Positions 25,893-35,491 are shown, numbered from the stretch's first letter. The stretch: 64,000 nucleotides of DNA from Vreelandella alkaliphila (GCF_016107625.1 NZ_JABASV010000011.1:1-64000), one strand, 5' to 3'. The notes: a model not told the origin generated them from the sequence alone. Program-made: numbers and translations.

Positions 25893-28598
25893 ATGTCGTT
25901 ACTCCAAGAAAAGCTAAAGGCTCCGCCGCTGCCGCTTAGTGTGGTGGCCCGGCCACGTCTAAATGATCATTTCGCCTTAAACGAGCGCACCCGCTTGCTG
26001 GTACTGGCAGCGCCCTCGGGTTATGGCAAAACGACACTGCTGGCTGAACGATTGCCCGCGCTGGAGCAGGAGGCCGCTTGGTTACGATTGGATCAGCGTG
26101 ATAACCAGCCAGCACGCTTTCTAACCTACTGGCGGGCAGCGTTGAACAAACTGTTCGATGACGCCTATGTGCTTTCGCCCATGGCTGACAATGCTAACTG
26201 CATCGAGCAGCTTGAACGCTGGTTGGGAGAGTTACCCGAGCAACGTTCCCCGTGTCGTTTAGTCGTCGATGAATTTGAACACGTGACCCATCCCGATATT
26301 TTGGCGGGTGTCGCTCACTGGCTGCGTCATCAGCCGCCTTGGTTGACCTTGACACTGGCGAGCCGCTCGCGACCCGCGCTTGGTTTGGCGAGTTTGCGAT
26401 TGAGAGGGGAGCTTGAAGAGATCGACCTTCATGGCTTGGCCTTTGACAGCGAAGAAGCACACACCTTGTGTGCCGAACAGCTAAGTTTTCCGCCCACCCG
26501 AGTAAGCCTTGAACGTGCCTTGCGTAGAAGCGGTGGCTGGATTGTAGCGCTTAACTGGCTGGTTGAGCGAACCACCACGCGCGCGGGATTTGATGCGCTG
26601 GTAGAGCGCTTAAGCGGTGCGCACCCTGATTTTGTCGCTTGGTTTGATGAGCTGCTCGCTGCCGCGCTTCCCTCTGAAGAGCGCGAGTTAATGCTTCAGT
26701 TGGGGGTGTTAGAGCGTTTTTCGCCCGAGCTAATGGCGCGCCTTTTGGAAGGAGAGCGGTTAACTCAGCGCTTGGAAGCGTTTGAGCAAGCGGGGCTATT
26801 CATTGAACGCCCCGACCCGCATAGCCAGTGGTTCCGCTTTCAGCGACTGTTTGGCGAGTATCTTCGTCACCGCCGACACGAGCTTGATTTAGCCACTCAG
26901 CGAAGGTTACACCAGCGTGCAAGCCAGGCGTGGTTAGCGCTAAATGATCCGGTCATGGCGCTACGCCAGGCAATCTTAGCCGAGGAGCCAGAGGATGTTG
27001 CCAGCTTATTGACCGCGCAGGGCCCTGCATTACTAGCCAGTGGAGCTTATGCGTTATTAGCGCAAGGCTTTGCACTGTTGGGCGAACCGCGACTTTCAAA
27101 ACGTCCGGAGCATACGCTGCTCTATGGTTGGGTATCCCATGGGCAATTTCAGTTTGATATCACGGCACGAGTGATCGGATGGATAGAGGCGCAGCTGGAT
27201 GAGCCCGAATGGCAGGCATTGAGTGCTGAATTTGCCACATTGCGTGCCCAATTGGCAATTAACCAGGGTGATGCTGAGCGCGCAGCGCCACTGGCTGAGC
27301 AAGCGCTCGCGTCGCCTGCTCGCTATCTGGCGTCAACACCACTAACCGCCACCGCTATTCTTAGTGAAGCACGCTTTGTTCTGGGCTATCTGGAAGAGTC
27401 GCTTCAGCGCGTTAGAGAAGTAGAGCGCCATGCTCGTCAGCGCAACGATCATCAACTGCTGCTGTGGTCATACTGTCATCAGTCTGAAACCCTGGTGGCT
27501 CAGGGACGCTTGCAGGCCGCCTATGATATTCAAGAGCGCGCCTTTGCTCATCTAGAGCGCGCCGAACTTGAACATTTACCGGTCGCGGAGTTTTTGTACC
27601 GCATTCGCAGCCAGGTGCTTTGGGAGTGGCATCGGTTAGACGAAGCCGAGCAGGCTGCGTTGAAAGGTATTGCGGTGTTAGACAATCAAGGCGAGCGCTG
27701 GACGCTGCAGTGCCATATTCAGCTCGCTAAAGTCGCCCAGAGCCGGGGAGACCAAGCGCAGTGTGCCGACCACATTCGTAGGCTGCGTAAAATTCTCTCA
27801 GAAGGGGATTACCACATTGATTGGGTAGCCAATGCCCATGCAACGCTGTTGGCGTGGTGGCAATCGACACACGATATGGATGCGGTCGAGCGTTGGCGCC
27901 AAGAAGCGCCAGAACCACTTACCGAGCATGCCACTAATCACTTTTCCCAGTGCAACGTACGTAACCATGCCCGTGCATTAACACTATTGGGGCGCTACGA
28001 AGAGGCCCGAGAACTGCTGGATGCCCTTGAAGACCACACCCGGCGGCTAGGATTAGTGACTGACGCGAATCGCAACCAGCTGTGCTTAGCGGCGGTGGCT
28101 TGGCATCAGGGGCAAACCACCCAGGCAAGCAACCATATACAGCAGGCACTCAGTTTAGCTTCCCGCACCGCATTGGTAGGCAGCTTTTTACGGATAGGCA
28201 AACCACTGGGGGAGCTGCTGTCGACGCTATTAGCAAGTAACAGCTTAGACCCCCTTGAACAGGCTCGTGCGGAGCGGTTGTTGACCTTAGCTGGCCGCCA
28301 AAAAGATTTTGGCAGTGCTCGCCGCTTGATGCTGGACGAGACAGTCATTGCCAACATTGTGGCACGGCCCGATGTGCCTGAACTTATCCGTACGTCGCCA
28401 CTCACTCGCCGAGAGTGGCAAATCTTGGGGCTGATTCATGCTGGGCTCTCTAATGAGCAGATCGCTGAACAGCTATCGGTGGCGCCGACCACCATCAAAA
28501 CGCATATCCGCAGCCTTTATCAAAAACAGAATATTCGGCGGCGGGATGAAGCCATTGCGCTGGCGGGGCAATTACTGGCGCATATTCAAGGAGAATAA
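25893..28598 (+). CDS. malT: maltose regulon activator MalT (STAND ATPase, LuxR-type HTH)
   Basis: 901 residues, the same length as E. coli MalT. The N-terminal STAND/NB-ARC ATPase module has Walker A AAPSGYGKTTLLAER near residue 40 and VVDEFEHV as the Walker B region. A winged-helix part and a long superhelical TPR-like sensor follow from about 430 to 800. The C-terminal HTH (about 835-895) reads LTRREWQILGLIHAGLSNEQ and TTIKTHIRSLYQKQ, almost as in MalT. It activates by binding maltotriose and ATP and contacting MalT boxes; candidate boxes precede the GH13 gene just downstream and malE. A GGGAGG lies before the ATG. Confidence 0.95.
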   Translation: MSLLQEKLKAPPLPLSVVARPRLNDHFALNERTRLLVLAAPSGYGKTTLLAERLPALEQEAAWLRLDQRDNQPARFLTYWRAALNKLFDDAYVLSPMADNANCIEQLERWLGELPEQRSPCRLVVDEFEHVTHPDILAGVAHWLRHQPPWLTLTLASRSRPALGLASLRLRGELEEIDLHGLAFDSEEAHTLCAEQLSFPPTRVSLERALRRSGGWIVALNWLVERTTTRAGFDALVERLSGAHPDFVAWFDELLAAALPSEERELMLQLGVLERFSPELMARLLEGERLTQRLEAFEQAGLFIERPDPHSQWFRFQRLFGEYLRHRRHELDLATQRRLHQRASQAWLALNDPVMALRQAILAEEPEDVASLLTAQGPALLASGAYALLAQGFALLGEPRLSKRPEHTLLYGWVSHGQFQFDITARVIGWIEAQLDEPEWQALSAEFATLRAQLAINQGDAERAAPLAEQALASPARYLASTPLTATAILSEARFVLGYLEESLQRVREVERHARQRNDHQLLLWSYCHQSETLVAQGRLQAAYDIQERAFAHLERAELEHLPVAEFLYRIRSQVLWEWHRLDEAEQAALKGIAVLDNQGERWTLQCHIQLAKVAQSRGDQAQCADHIRRLRKILSEGDYHIDWVANAHATLLAWWQSTHDMDAVERWRQEAPEPLTEHATNHFSQCNVRNHARALTLLGRYEEARELLDALEDHTRRLGLVTDANRNQLCLAAVAWHQGQTTQASNHIQQALSLASRTALVGSFLRIGKPLGELLSTLLASNSLDPLEQARAERLLTLAGRQKDFGSARRLMLDETVIANIVARPDVPELIRTSPLTRREWQILGLIHAGLSNEQIAEQLSVAPTTIKTHIRSLYQKQNIRRRDEAIALAGQLLAHIQGE

Positions 28599-28669
28599 GA
28601 GGAGAGTAAACAGTGCTTAAGGGCGGCGGTAGCGGCTACTCCTAACACCTACGCCCACTGCTACCTCTA

Positions 28670-28679
28670 GGGGAGGATT
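28670..28679 (+). promoter_or_regulatory. MalT-box-like site before the second GH13 gene
   Basis: GGGGAGGATT matches eight of ten positions of the MalT box GGGGAKGARG. It lies 59 bp before the start codon of the GH13 gene and downstream of malT, where a MalT-activated promoter for the GH13-malK pair is expected. Confidence 0.55.
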
Positions 28680-28737
28680 TTATCTTTCGATCAACGCTGC
28701 ATCATGCCAATCAACAGGTAATGATAAGGACAATATA

Positions 28738-30432
28738 ATGATGCAGGCATCTTCTACTTCCCGCTACGTTGGCAGCCAAGGCGCTGACTGGTGGCGCGGC
28801 GCAGTGATTTACCAAATTTATCCGCGCAGCTTTATGGATAGCGACGGAAAGGGCGGCCAGAGCGATGGGATTGGTGACTTAAAAGGGCTGATTGATAAGC
28901 TTGATTACATTGCCTCGCTAAACGTCGATGCCATCTGGCTGTCGCCGTTTTTCACCTCGCCCATGAAAGACTTCGGCTACGATATTAGCGATTACCGTGG
29001 TGTTGACCCGATGTTTGGCACCTTGGAAGATTTTGATCGCCTAGTAGAGGGCGCCCATGCCAGAGGGCTAAAGGTGACGATTGATCAGGTAATGTCGCAC
29101 ACCTCTGACCAACACGCCTGGTTTGAAGAGAGCCGCAAAAGTCGTGATAACCCGAAAGCAGACTGGTATGTCTGGGCCGACCCCAAACCTGATGGTGCGC
29201 CACCGACCAACTGGCAGTCGGTGTTTGGTGGTAGCGCCTGGCAGTGGGATACGCGCCGTTGCCAGTACTATCTGCATAACTTCCTGGCCAGTCAGCCGGA
29301 TCTCAATTTCCGTACTCCCGCCGTGGTGGATGCCATTCTGGAAGAAGCGCGCTTTTGGCTGGAGCGGGGCGTCGACGGATTCCGTCTTGATGCAGTGAAC
29401 TTCTGCACCCACGGCGAGCTCAAGGATAATCCTCCGCGCGTAGAAGTAACCGAAAGCTTTTTAGGTGTTCGTCCGGACAATCCCTATGGCTACCAGCTGC
29501 ATCAGCACGATAAAACCCAGCCGGAAAATGTGGTGTTTTTAGAACGCCTGCGCGGCCTGCTCGATGAGTATCCCGGCTCGACGAGCGTAGGAGAAGTTGG
29601 TGACGACGACGCCCTGGGCGTGATGGCGGAATACTCCCAAGGCGGCAATCGCCTGCACATGTGCTACTCCTTTAACCTGCTGACTGACAAAGCCGACCCT
29701 GGTTATTTGCATAAAACGCTCACCGAAATGGAGGCGCGGATTGGCGACGGCTGGCCCTGTTGGGCACTAGGAAATCACGATGTCACCCGCCTTGCCACCC
29801 GCTGGCGGGCTGAAGGACAACTGGATAAGCTACGGCTTTATATGGTGTTTTTGCTTACCCAGCGGGGCAGTGTGTGCCTTTACCAAGGTGAAGAACTTGG
29901 CTTGCCAGAAGCCGAACTGACGTTTGAGCAGTTGGTTGACCCGGCGGGCATCACCTTTTGGCCTGCCTATAAAGGTCGCGATGGTTGCCGAACGCCACAC
30001 CCTTGGCAAGCCGATGCGCGACACGCTGGCTTTAGCGATGTCACGCCCTGGCTGCCAGTGCCCGATTCGCACGCCAGTCTCGCCGTTGATCAACAAGATA
30101 ACGATGCCGGTTCGTTGCTCAATGCCTACCGTGAGTTTTTAGCGTTTCGCCGCACCTTGCCAGCGTTAGTAAAAGGCCAGGTGCGCTATCACGCCGTGCA
30201 TGATGAGGTGCTCTGTTTAGAGCGTACCTATCAACACTCACGTCTGCTGATTGCACTGAATTTTAGCGACCAAACCGTCACTCGCGTGGCGCCTAAAAGC
30301 GCTGAATCACTGAAGGGTTCGCCTGCTTGGCTAAACGGCGAGTGGCAGGAGGGGCAACTACGGCTACCACCTTACGGCGTGGCGATTGCCTGCTGCCCAC
30401 AGTCCGAGGAGGATGCACCATGGGACGTTTAA
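28738..30432 (+). CDS. second GH13 alpha-glucosidase
   Basis: 564-residue cytoplasmic GH13 enzyme closely related to AglA of the agl operon. It has a short N-terminal extension before WWRGAVIYQIYPRSF and a GKGGQS insert. Catalytic triad: Asp218 in GVDGFRLDAVNF, Glu286 in TSVGEVGDD and Asp348 in GNHDV. Ala219 after the nucleophile fits an alpha-1,4-acting enzyme; Val there is usual for alpha-1,6 enzymes. AAGGA precedes the first of two adjacent ATGs. Its end overlaps malK by 13 nt, so it belongs to the MalT-controlled maltose set and probably releases glucose from maltose and short maltodextrins. Confidence 0.93.
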   Translation: MMQASSTSRYVGSQGADWWRGAVIYQIYPRSFMDSDGKGGQSDGIGDLKGLIDKLDYIASLNVDAIWLSPFFTSPMKDFGYDISDYRGVDPMFGTLEDFDRLVEGAHARGLKVTIDQVMSHTSDQHAWFEESRKSRDNPKADWYVWADPKPDGAPPTNWQSVFGGSAWQWDTRRCQYYLHNFLASQPDLNFRTPAVVDAILEEARFWLERGVDGFRLDAVNFCTHGELKDNPPRVEVTESFLGVRPDNPYGYQLHQHDKTQPENVVFLERLRGLLDEYPGSTSVGEVGDDDALGVMAEYSQGGNRLHMCYSFNLLTDKADPGYLHKTLTEMEARIGDGWPCWALGNHDVTRLATRWRAEGQLDKLRLYMVFLLTQRGSVCLYQGEELGLPEAELTFEQLVDPAGITFWPAYKGRDGCRTPHPWQADARHAGFSDVTPWLPVPDSHASLAVDQQDNDAGSLLNAYREFLAFRRTLPALVKGQVRYHAVHDEVLCLERTYQHSRLLIALNFSDQTVTRVAPKSAESLKGSPAWLNGEWQEGQLRLPPYGVAIACCPQSEEDAPWDV

Positions 30433-31535
30433 CGCTTAGCGGTATTGGTAAATCCTTTGACGGTGTGGAAATCTCCCGGGATATCGATCTTACGATCGAA
30501 GATGGCGAGTTTGTGATCTTCGTTGGACCCTCTGGCTGCGGAAAATCCACCTTGCTGCGTATGATCGCAGGCCTGGAAGATATCACCGAAGGTGATATGC
30601 AGCTTGATGGTCAGCGGATCAATGAGACTCCACCCCAGGAGCGGGATATCGGCATGGTGTTCCAATCCTATGCGCTTTACCCGCACATGAGTGTGGCGGA
30701 AAACATGGCCTTTGGCTTAAAGCTGGCGCGCACTGATAAAGCCGAGATTCGCCGTCGCGTTCAGCATGCCGCTGACATGTTGCACTTGACTGAACTGCTG
30801 GAACGCAAACCTAAAGATCTTTCCGGTGGCCAGCGTCAGCGGGTAGCGATTGGCCGTACCTTGGTAAAAGAGCCCGCGGTTTTTTTGTTCGATGAGCCGC
30901 TTTCTAATCTGGATGCCGCGCTGCGGGTGGATATGCGGGTGCAAATTGCGGCGCTGCATAAGCGCCTGAACGCCACCATGATCTACGTGACCCACGATCA
31001 AGTGGAAGCGATGACGCTGGCTGACCGTATTGTGCTGCTTTCCCGTGGCCGTATCGCCCAGGTCGGCGCGCCGCTTTCGCTCTATCACTTCCCTAAAACC
31101 CTTGAAGTGGCCGAGTTCATCGGCTCGCCGCGGATTAATACCTTTCCCGTCACGGTGGTAGATCCAGGCGAGCGTCAAACAGTCGTGCGTCTGCATAGCG
31201 GTGATACGCTGACAGTGGCGGTCAATGGCAAGCACCTTCAGTCAGGGGATAGCGCAACGCTTGGGCTGCGGGCAGAAGATTTTGTCGCCGCAGAGCAGGC
31301 AGAAGCCACGCTGGATGCGACCTTAATGGTGGCGGAAAAGCTGGGTTACGAAACGCTGGCGCACTGGCAGGTAGCAGGTATTAGCGTTCCGCTTACCCAG
31401 CATTTAGACGGTTTGACCCACTTAGAAGAGGGCCAAACAGTGCGTTTGGGGCTTGCAGGCCAGCATTGCCACCTGTTTGATCACAGTGGCAATGCCTGCC
31501 CCCGGCAGGTTGCAGTAGATGGCGTTAGCCAATAA
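30420..31535 (+). CDS. malK: maltose ABC transporter ATPase
   Basis: 371 residues. Walker A FVGPSGCGKSTLLRM, MVFQSYALYPHMS, LSGGQRQRVAIGR, FLFDEPLSNLDA and YVTHDQVEAMTLAD give a complete ATPase half; the C-terminal half is the regulatory TOBE/OB region, more diverged, with GLRAEDF. The ATG is chosen for the GAGGAGG 7 nt upstream inside the end of the GH13 gene. In enterics MalK also binds and restrains MalT. No permease or binding-protein gene is adjacent; malEFG lies 14 kb away without an ATPase gene, so this protein is its probable partner. Confidence 0.9.
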   Translation: MGRLTLSGIGKSFDGVEISRDIDLTIEDGEFVIFVGPSGCGKSTLLRMIAGLEDITEGDMQLDGQRINETPPQERDIGMVFQSYALYPHMSVAENMAFGLKLARTDKAEIRRRVQHAADMLHLTELLERKPKDLSGGQRQRVAIGRTLVKEPAVFLFDEPLSNLDAALRVDMRVQIAALHKRLNATMIYVTHDQVEAMTLADRIVLLSRGRIAQVGAPLSLYHFPKTLEVAEFIGSPRINTFPVTVVDPGERQTVVRLHSGDTLTVAVNGKHLQSGDSATLGLRAEDFVAAEQAEATLDATLMVAEKLGYETLAHWQVAGISVPLTQHLDGLTHLEEGQTVRLGLAGQHCHLFDHSGNACPRQVAVDGVSQ

Positions 31536-31558
31536 TTAATCAGCTGATTTACATACAT

Positions 31559-31591
31559 AAAAAGCGCCTCAAATTTTTTAGGCGCTTTTTT
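31559..31591 (+). terminator. rho-independent terminator of the malT-GH13-malK region
   Basis: AAAAAGCGCCT and AGGCGCTTTTTT form an 11-bp stem around a 10-nt loop, 23 nt after the malK stop. The A-rich left arm makes it usable in both directions. Confidence 0.92.
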
Positions 31592-31694
31592 ATTAATTAT
31601 TTTCTAAAAAGAGTGCATCCAAAACGTCTTCTCGTGTGTATCCCCTATACAGCCACACTTTGCAGTGGTTGATACAAAACCCAAGGAGACTGAA

Positions 31695-32219
31695 ATGACT
31701 ATCCAACCTCTTACGCGTGCAGCACTCGCCGCTACCTTGATTGCATCCTTCAGTCACGTTGCGCTGGCCGATATGACGCCTGCCGACGTTCAAGTGCCCG
31801 ATGGCAATACCATCGCTCTAGAAACAGTGGGTGTGGGTGCGATTACCTACATGTGCGAAGCTAAAGGTGACGGTACTATGGGCTGGGTATTCAAAGGTCC
31901 CCACGCGGCGCTGAACGACAGTGATGGTGCTCAAGTTGGCAGCTACTACGGCCCGCCTGCTACTTGGGAAGCGTTGGATGGCTCCAAAGTTACCGGCACT
32001 CAGCTGGCAACTGCCGCGAATGGTGATGGCAATATCCCGTTGCAGCTCGTTGAAGCGAATCCTGCGGCAGGTGAGGGCGCAATGACTGGCGTTAGCTATA
32101 TTCAACGCCTGAATACTCAGGGTGGTGTCGCACCCGATGTGGCTTGCGATGATGGCCATGGCGGTGCCACCGCAGTCGTCACTTATCAGGCAGATTATAT
32201 TTTCTGGACAGCTAACTAA
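31695..32219 (+). CDS. exported DUF3455 protein
   Basis: 174 residues, starting at the ATG with AAGGAG 7 nt upstream. Residues 1-25 form a signal peptide (LIASFSHVALA-D). The mature domain matches the DUF3455 pattern: VPDGNTIALETVGVGAITYMCEA, GWVFKGPHA, a GSYYGPPATWEALDGSKV stretch and GVSYIQRLNTQGGVAP near the C-terminus. Two Cys (in MCEAK and ACDDG) could pair in the periplasm. Function unknown. It precedes an ECF sigma/anti-sigma pair in the same direction, so it may be a target or signal component; the 238-bp gap shows they are not tightly coupled. Confidence 0.8.
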   Translation: MTIQPLTRAALAATLIASFSHVALADMTPADVQVPDGNTIALETVGVGAITYMCEAKGDGTMGWVFKGPHAALNDSDGAQVGSYYGPPATWEALDGSKVTGTQLATAANGDGNIPLQLVEANPAAGEGAMTGVSYIQRLNTQGGVAPDVACDDGHGGATAVVTYQADYIFWTAN

Positions 32220-32362
32220 GTCCTTTTATTGCTAAGTGGTAAGTAACACTTTTGCTAAGCAATGTTTTGCTCAAGAAACACATCTAAGTAAGGCTAGAGG
32301 CTCGTCTCGCGGGTCTCTAGCCGCTATGCTAGCCAAAAGAGCGGCGATAACAGTAGTGGCGA

Positions 32363-32437
32363 TAGTATTTGTGAGTAGTATTTGTGAATAGTATTTGCGA
32401 GTAGTATTTGTGAATAGTATCGGCGACTGTATCGGCG
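32363..32437 (+). repeat. 13-bp tandem array directly upstream of the ECF sigma gene
   Basis: Five full copies and a partial sixth: TAGTATTTGTGAG, TAGTATTTGTGAA, TAGTATTTGCGAG, TAGTATTTGTGAA, TAGTATCGGCGAC, TGTATCGGCG. It ends 20 bp before the sigma-factor start codon, in the promoter or leader region. Copies 2 and 4 are identical, suggesting duplication of a 26-bp double unit. Confidence 0.9.
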
Positions 32438-32457
32438 TGTCACCAGGGAGCTAGCAT

Positions 32458-33039
32458 GTGTCTGATATAGGCGTGTCTACGATAGCTAACGACTTCGATT
32501 ATGCTGATGCGCTTGCCCGCTGCGCGCGTGGCGAGCAAGCAGCGCTACACCAACTTTATCGTCAAGAGGGCGCCAGACTGCTTGGCGTTGTCATGCGCAT
32601 TGTGAAAGACCGCGGTATGGCTGAGGACATTGTCCACGATGCTTGCCTGAACATCTGGCAGCGTGCCGATAGTTTCGACCCCGAACGGGGCTCTGCCCGC
32701 ACCTGGATATTCAGTATTGCCCGCCACTTAGCACTAAACGCTATTCGCCAGCGCGACCGAGAAATCAGGGTGGATATCAACGACCCAGGCGAGCTAGCCG
32801 ATGATGATACCTACCAACAGTCATTATCGACAACTGCGGAAGCTTTTGACTGGCAGACTGGCCAACAGATGGATGAGTGCCTGCAGCAATTGGAAACCGA
32901 GCGCCGCAACTGTGTGCTACATGCCTACGTGGATGGGTTAAGTCATGCTGAAATTTCTGCACACACCGGCGCGCCGCTAGGCACTGTTAAAGCCTGGATT
33001 AAGCGAAGTTTGCTTCGCCTGCGGGAGTGTATGTCATGA
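32458..33039 (+). CDS. ECF RNA polymerase sigma factor (SigK-like)
   Basis: 193-residue extracytoplasmic-function sigma factor. Region 2 (about 25-95) has LYRQEGARLLGVVMRIVKD, AEDIVHDACLNIWQRA and SARTWIFSIARHLALNAIRQ. Region 4 (about 135-190) has the helix-turn-helix GLSHAEISAHTGAPLGTVKA followed by WIKRSLLRLRE. The start is a GTG with GGGAG about 8 nt upstream; an overlapping ATG in another frame stops at once. Its end overlaps the anti-sigma gene (ATGA), so they are co-translated. Held inactive at the membrane by the next gene's product until a signal arrives; the signal is unknown. Confidence 0.92.
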   Translation: MSDIGVSTIANDFDYADALARCARGEQAALHQLYRQEGARLLGVVMRIVKDRGMAEDIVHDACLNIWQRADSFDPERGSARTWIFSIARHLALNAIRQRDREIRVDINDPGELADDDTYQQSLSTTAEAFDWQTGQQMDECLQQLETERRNCVLHAYVDGLSHAEISAHTGAPLGTVKAWIKRSLLRLRECMS

Positions 33040-33758
33040 CACGTTCAAACGAAAACGATGACCTTTATGCGCTTGCAGGGGAGTACGTGCTAGGTTCGTT
33101 ACCCATTGCTGAGCGAGAAGCCTTTGAGGCACGCTTAGCCAATGATCCAGAATTACAGACCATCGTGGCTGACTGGGAAGAGCAGTTTTTCCCCTACACC
33201 GCGATCGTTGATCCTGTTACCCCATCAGATTATTTATGGCCGCGTATAGAGCGCAGCATGCACGCCGCATCGAAAAGATCAGCACGTGTTCCTAGGGCGG
33301 CACCAACGCCACGCCGCTTGGTGCACAGCCTACCATTTTGGCGCGCCGCTACCGGCCTTGGTTTGGCTGCCGCGGTGACCATGGGCGTGATATTGACCAA
33401 TGTCTCTACTGCACCAACAACGCCGGAATATATGGTGGTGCTGTTAGCGCCGCAAACTCAATCAGCCGGGTGGGTCGTACAGGCCGCCAACCGCCAGGAA
33501 ATTCAACTGATCCCGTTGGGCACTTTTGAAGTGCCCGAAGGAAAAGCACTGGAGTTCTGGACCAAAGCAGATGATTGGCAAGCGCCGGTTTCACTTGGCC
33601 TAGTAGAACCAGGGCAACCGTTGCGCCTGCGTTTAGACCAGTTACCGCCGCTTGAGGATAATCAGCTCTTTGAGCTCACTCTAGAAGATGACACCGGTTC
33701 GCCCACCGGTTTACCAACTGGCCCGATAGAGTTTATTGGCCGCGCGGTGGAGATTTAA
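33036..33758 (+). CDS. membrane anti-sigma factor (RskA/anti-sigma-K domain)
   Basis: 240 residues. The cytoplasmic N-terminus (DLYALAGEYVLGSLPIAERE, then FEARLANDPELQ and VADWEEQF) is the zinc-less anti-sigma domain of the SigK regulators. One membrane span lies at about 101-121. The periplasmic RskA domain follows, with YMVVLLAPQTQSAGWVV, GTFEVPEGKALEFWTK and FELTLEDDTGSPTGLPTGPI. The ATG overlaps the sigma stop codon. It should bind and inhibit the upstream ECF factor; regulated proteolysis is the usual release route in the family. Confidence 0.9.
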   Translation: MTRSNENDDLYALAGEYVLGSLPIAEREAFEARLANDPELQTIVADWEEQFFPYTAIVDPVTPSDYLWPRIERSMHAASKRSARVPRAAPTPRRLVHSLPFWRAATGLGLAAAVTMGVILTNVSTAPTTPEYMVVLLAPQTQSAGWVVQAANRQEIQLIPLGTFEVPEGKALEFWTKADDWQAPVSLGLVEPGQPLRLRLDQLPPLEDNQLFELTLEDDTGSPTGLPTGPIEFIGRAVEI

Positions 33759-33820
33759 CGCATAGTGTTGTTAACGATGCTAAGGAGCCTCTGATTAACG
33801 TGAGGCGAGTTCCGGGTGGC

Positions 33821-35194
33821 TTAAAAGAACGTTAAACCCACTTGGAATAGCCGCTCCACGTCACGAATGCGCCGCTTATCAATCACGAACAGAATGACGT
33901 GGTCGCCGCTCTCTACCATCACATCCCCATGGCCAATGATGACCTCTTTGCCTCGCACAATGGCACCAATGGTGGTGCCTTCAGGAAGATTGATCTCAGC
34001 AATGGTACGGCCTACCACCTTGGACGACTGCTTGTCACCGTGGGCGATCGCCTCGATAGCTTCCGCAGCGCCACGGCGCAGCGAGTGCACGTTGACAATA
34101 TCGCCCCGGCGGACGTGGGTAAGCAGGCTACCGATGGTCGCTTGCTGGGGTGAAATGGCGATATCTATTTCGCCCCCCTGAACCAAGTCCACGTAGGCAG
34201 CGTTGTTAATCAGCGTCAGTACTTTCTTGGCGCCCAAGCGTTTGGCCAGCAGCGACGACATAATATTGACCTCGTCGTCGTTGGTCAGGGCACAAAAGAT
34301 ATCGCAGTCTTCGATGTTCTCTTCTTCCAGCAGCCGCTTGCTGGTGGCGCTGCCGTGTAGCACCACCGTTCGGTCAAGCCGCTCGGAAAGCGCAGTACAG
34401 CGCTCTAAACTGTGCTCGATAATCTTGACCTGATGGCTGTGCTCCAGGTGTTCGGCCAAGCGTTCACCGATATTGCCCCCACCAGCAATCACCACCCGTC
34501 GAAAATCCCGTTCAACGCGGCGTAGTTCGCTCATTACCGCGCGAATATCGCGCCGTGCGGCCAGGAAAAACACCTCGTCGTCGGCTTCAATCACCGTATC
34601 GCCACGGGGAATAATTGGTCGGTTGCGGCGGTAAATTGCCGCCACGCGTGTTTCCACATTGGGCATGTGCTTGGCTAAAAAGGCTAAATCCTGTCCCACC
34701 AACGGGCCACCGTAGAACGCCTTGACCGCCACCAGCTGCACTAAACCACCGGCAAACTCCAATACCTGCAACGCACCGGGGTGCTCAATCAGGCGGCGAA
34801 CATGATCCGTGACCACTTGTTCAGGGCTGATCAGTACATCAATAGGAATCGCTTCGTGGGCAAACAACCCCTTACGGGTGAGGTAGGCGGTTGAGCGTAC
34901 ACGGGCAATTTTGGTAGGCGTGCGAAACAGCGTATGGGCGACTTGGCAGGCGATCATGTTGATTTCATCGGTGTTGGTCACCGCAATCAACATATCGGCG
35001 TCTTCACAGCCCGCCTGACGCAGCACGATGGGATACGAAGCCGAGCCCGTCACGGTGCGAATATCCAGTTTGGTGTGCAGTTCGCGCAGTTTTGCGCCGT
35101 CGGTATCGACAACGGTGATGTCATTCTCTTCGCGGGCAAGGTGCTCCGCCAGGGTGGCACCAACTTGGCCGGCACCCAAAATAATAATCTTCAT
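33821..35194 (-). CDS. trkA: Trk potassium uptake regulatory protein
   Basis: 457 residues with two tandem RCK units. The first Rossmann fold starts [19 protein letters not shown] with VVDTD, the second near residue 235 with [18 protein letters not shown]. Each is followed by a TrkA-C domain ([19 protein letters not shown] near the end). It is a cytoplasmic ring that binds NAD(H) and ATP and gates TrkH/TrkI-type channels. It is divergent from the kdp operon, with trkH on the other side. In H. elongata trkA and trkH are reported together; here the kdp operon lies between them. Confidence 0.95.
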   Translation of the reverse strand: MKIIILGAGQVGATLAEHLAREENDITVVDTDGAKLRELHTKLDIRTVTGSASYPIVLRQAGCEDADMLIAVTNTDEINMIACQVAHTLFRTPTKIARVRSTAYLTRKGLFAHEAIPIDVLISPEQVVTDHVRRLIEHPGALQVLEFAGGLVQLVAVKAFYGGPLVGQDLAFLAKHMPNVETRVAAIYRRNRPIIPRGDTVIEADDEVFFLAARRDIRAVMSELRRVERDFRRVVIAGGGNIGERLAEHLEHSHQVKIIEHSLERCTALSERLDRTVVLHGSATSKRLLEEENIEDCDIFCALTNDDEVNIMSSLLAKRLGAKKVLTLINNAAYVDLVQGGEIDIAISPQQATIGSLLTHVRRGDIVNVHSLRRGAAEAIEAIAHGDKQSSKVVGRTIAEINLPEGTTIGAIVRGKEVIIGHGDVMVESGDHVILFVIDKRRIRDVERLFQVGLTFF

Positions 35195-35301
35195 CGGTGG
35201 TTAGATCACTCTGGCGACATGTCACTGAAGATAGTCACCTATCTATAGGGAAGCTGTCGAGTGTAGCAATGGCAGGAAACCATATTAACGAGCCAAAAGT
35301 T

Positions 35302-35322
35302 CATTTTTTTACATCTTTTTGA
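35302..35322 (+). promoter_or_regulatory. T-rich candidate KdpE site before kdpF
   Basis: CATTTTTTTACATCTTTTTGA, about 80 bp before kdpF, resembles the T-rich KdpE-binding stretch of the E. coli kdp promoter (T runs around TTTACA). The resemblance is compositional, so it is a candidate only. Confidence 0.35.
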
Positions 35323-35401
35323 CGGCTAACGCCTTAAACGCCATCGATTTTTTACGCAGGCAATCTCTAAGCTCTGGGGGCCAATCAAAGGAGGCACATC
35401 G

Positions 35402-35482
35402 ATGAATATTGCACTGTTGATAATCGCGACCGGCACAGCGGCGTACTTGTTTTATGCGCTATTTTGCCCCGAGCGTTTTTAG
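35402..35482 (+). CDS. kdpF: Kdp ATPase small subunit KdpF
   Basis: A 26-codon gene: MNIALLIIATGTAAYLFYAL then FCPERF. It is a single membrane helix ending with the usual Pro-Glu-Arg-Phe tail. AAAGGAGG is 6 nt before the ATG and kdpA starts 9 nt after the stop. KdpF stabilises the KdpABC complex. It is too short for common length cut-offs, but position, ribosome site and sequence all agree. Confidence 0.9.
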   Translation: MNIALLIIATGTAAYLFYALFCPERF

Positions 35483-35491
35483 GAGATTGCT

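Noticed and set aside
32292..32322. Inverted repeat GGCTAGAG/CTCTAGCC after the DUF3455 gene
   Set aside because: A stem is plausible, but there is no T tract; it could be a rho-dependent or accidental hairpin, so it was not listed.
32363..32437. CRISPR array
   Set aside because: Units are 13 bp and directly adjacent without unique spacers, and no cas gene is present.
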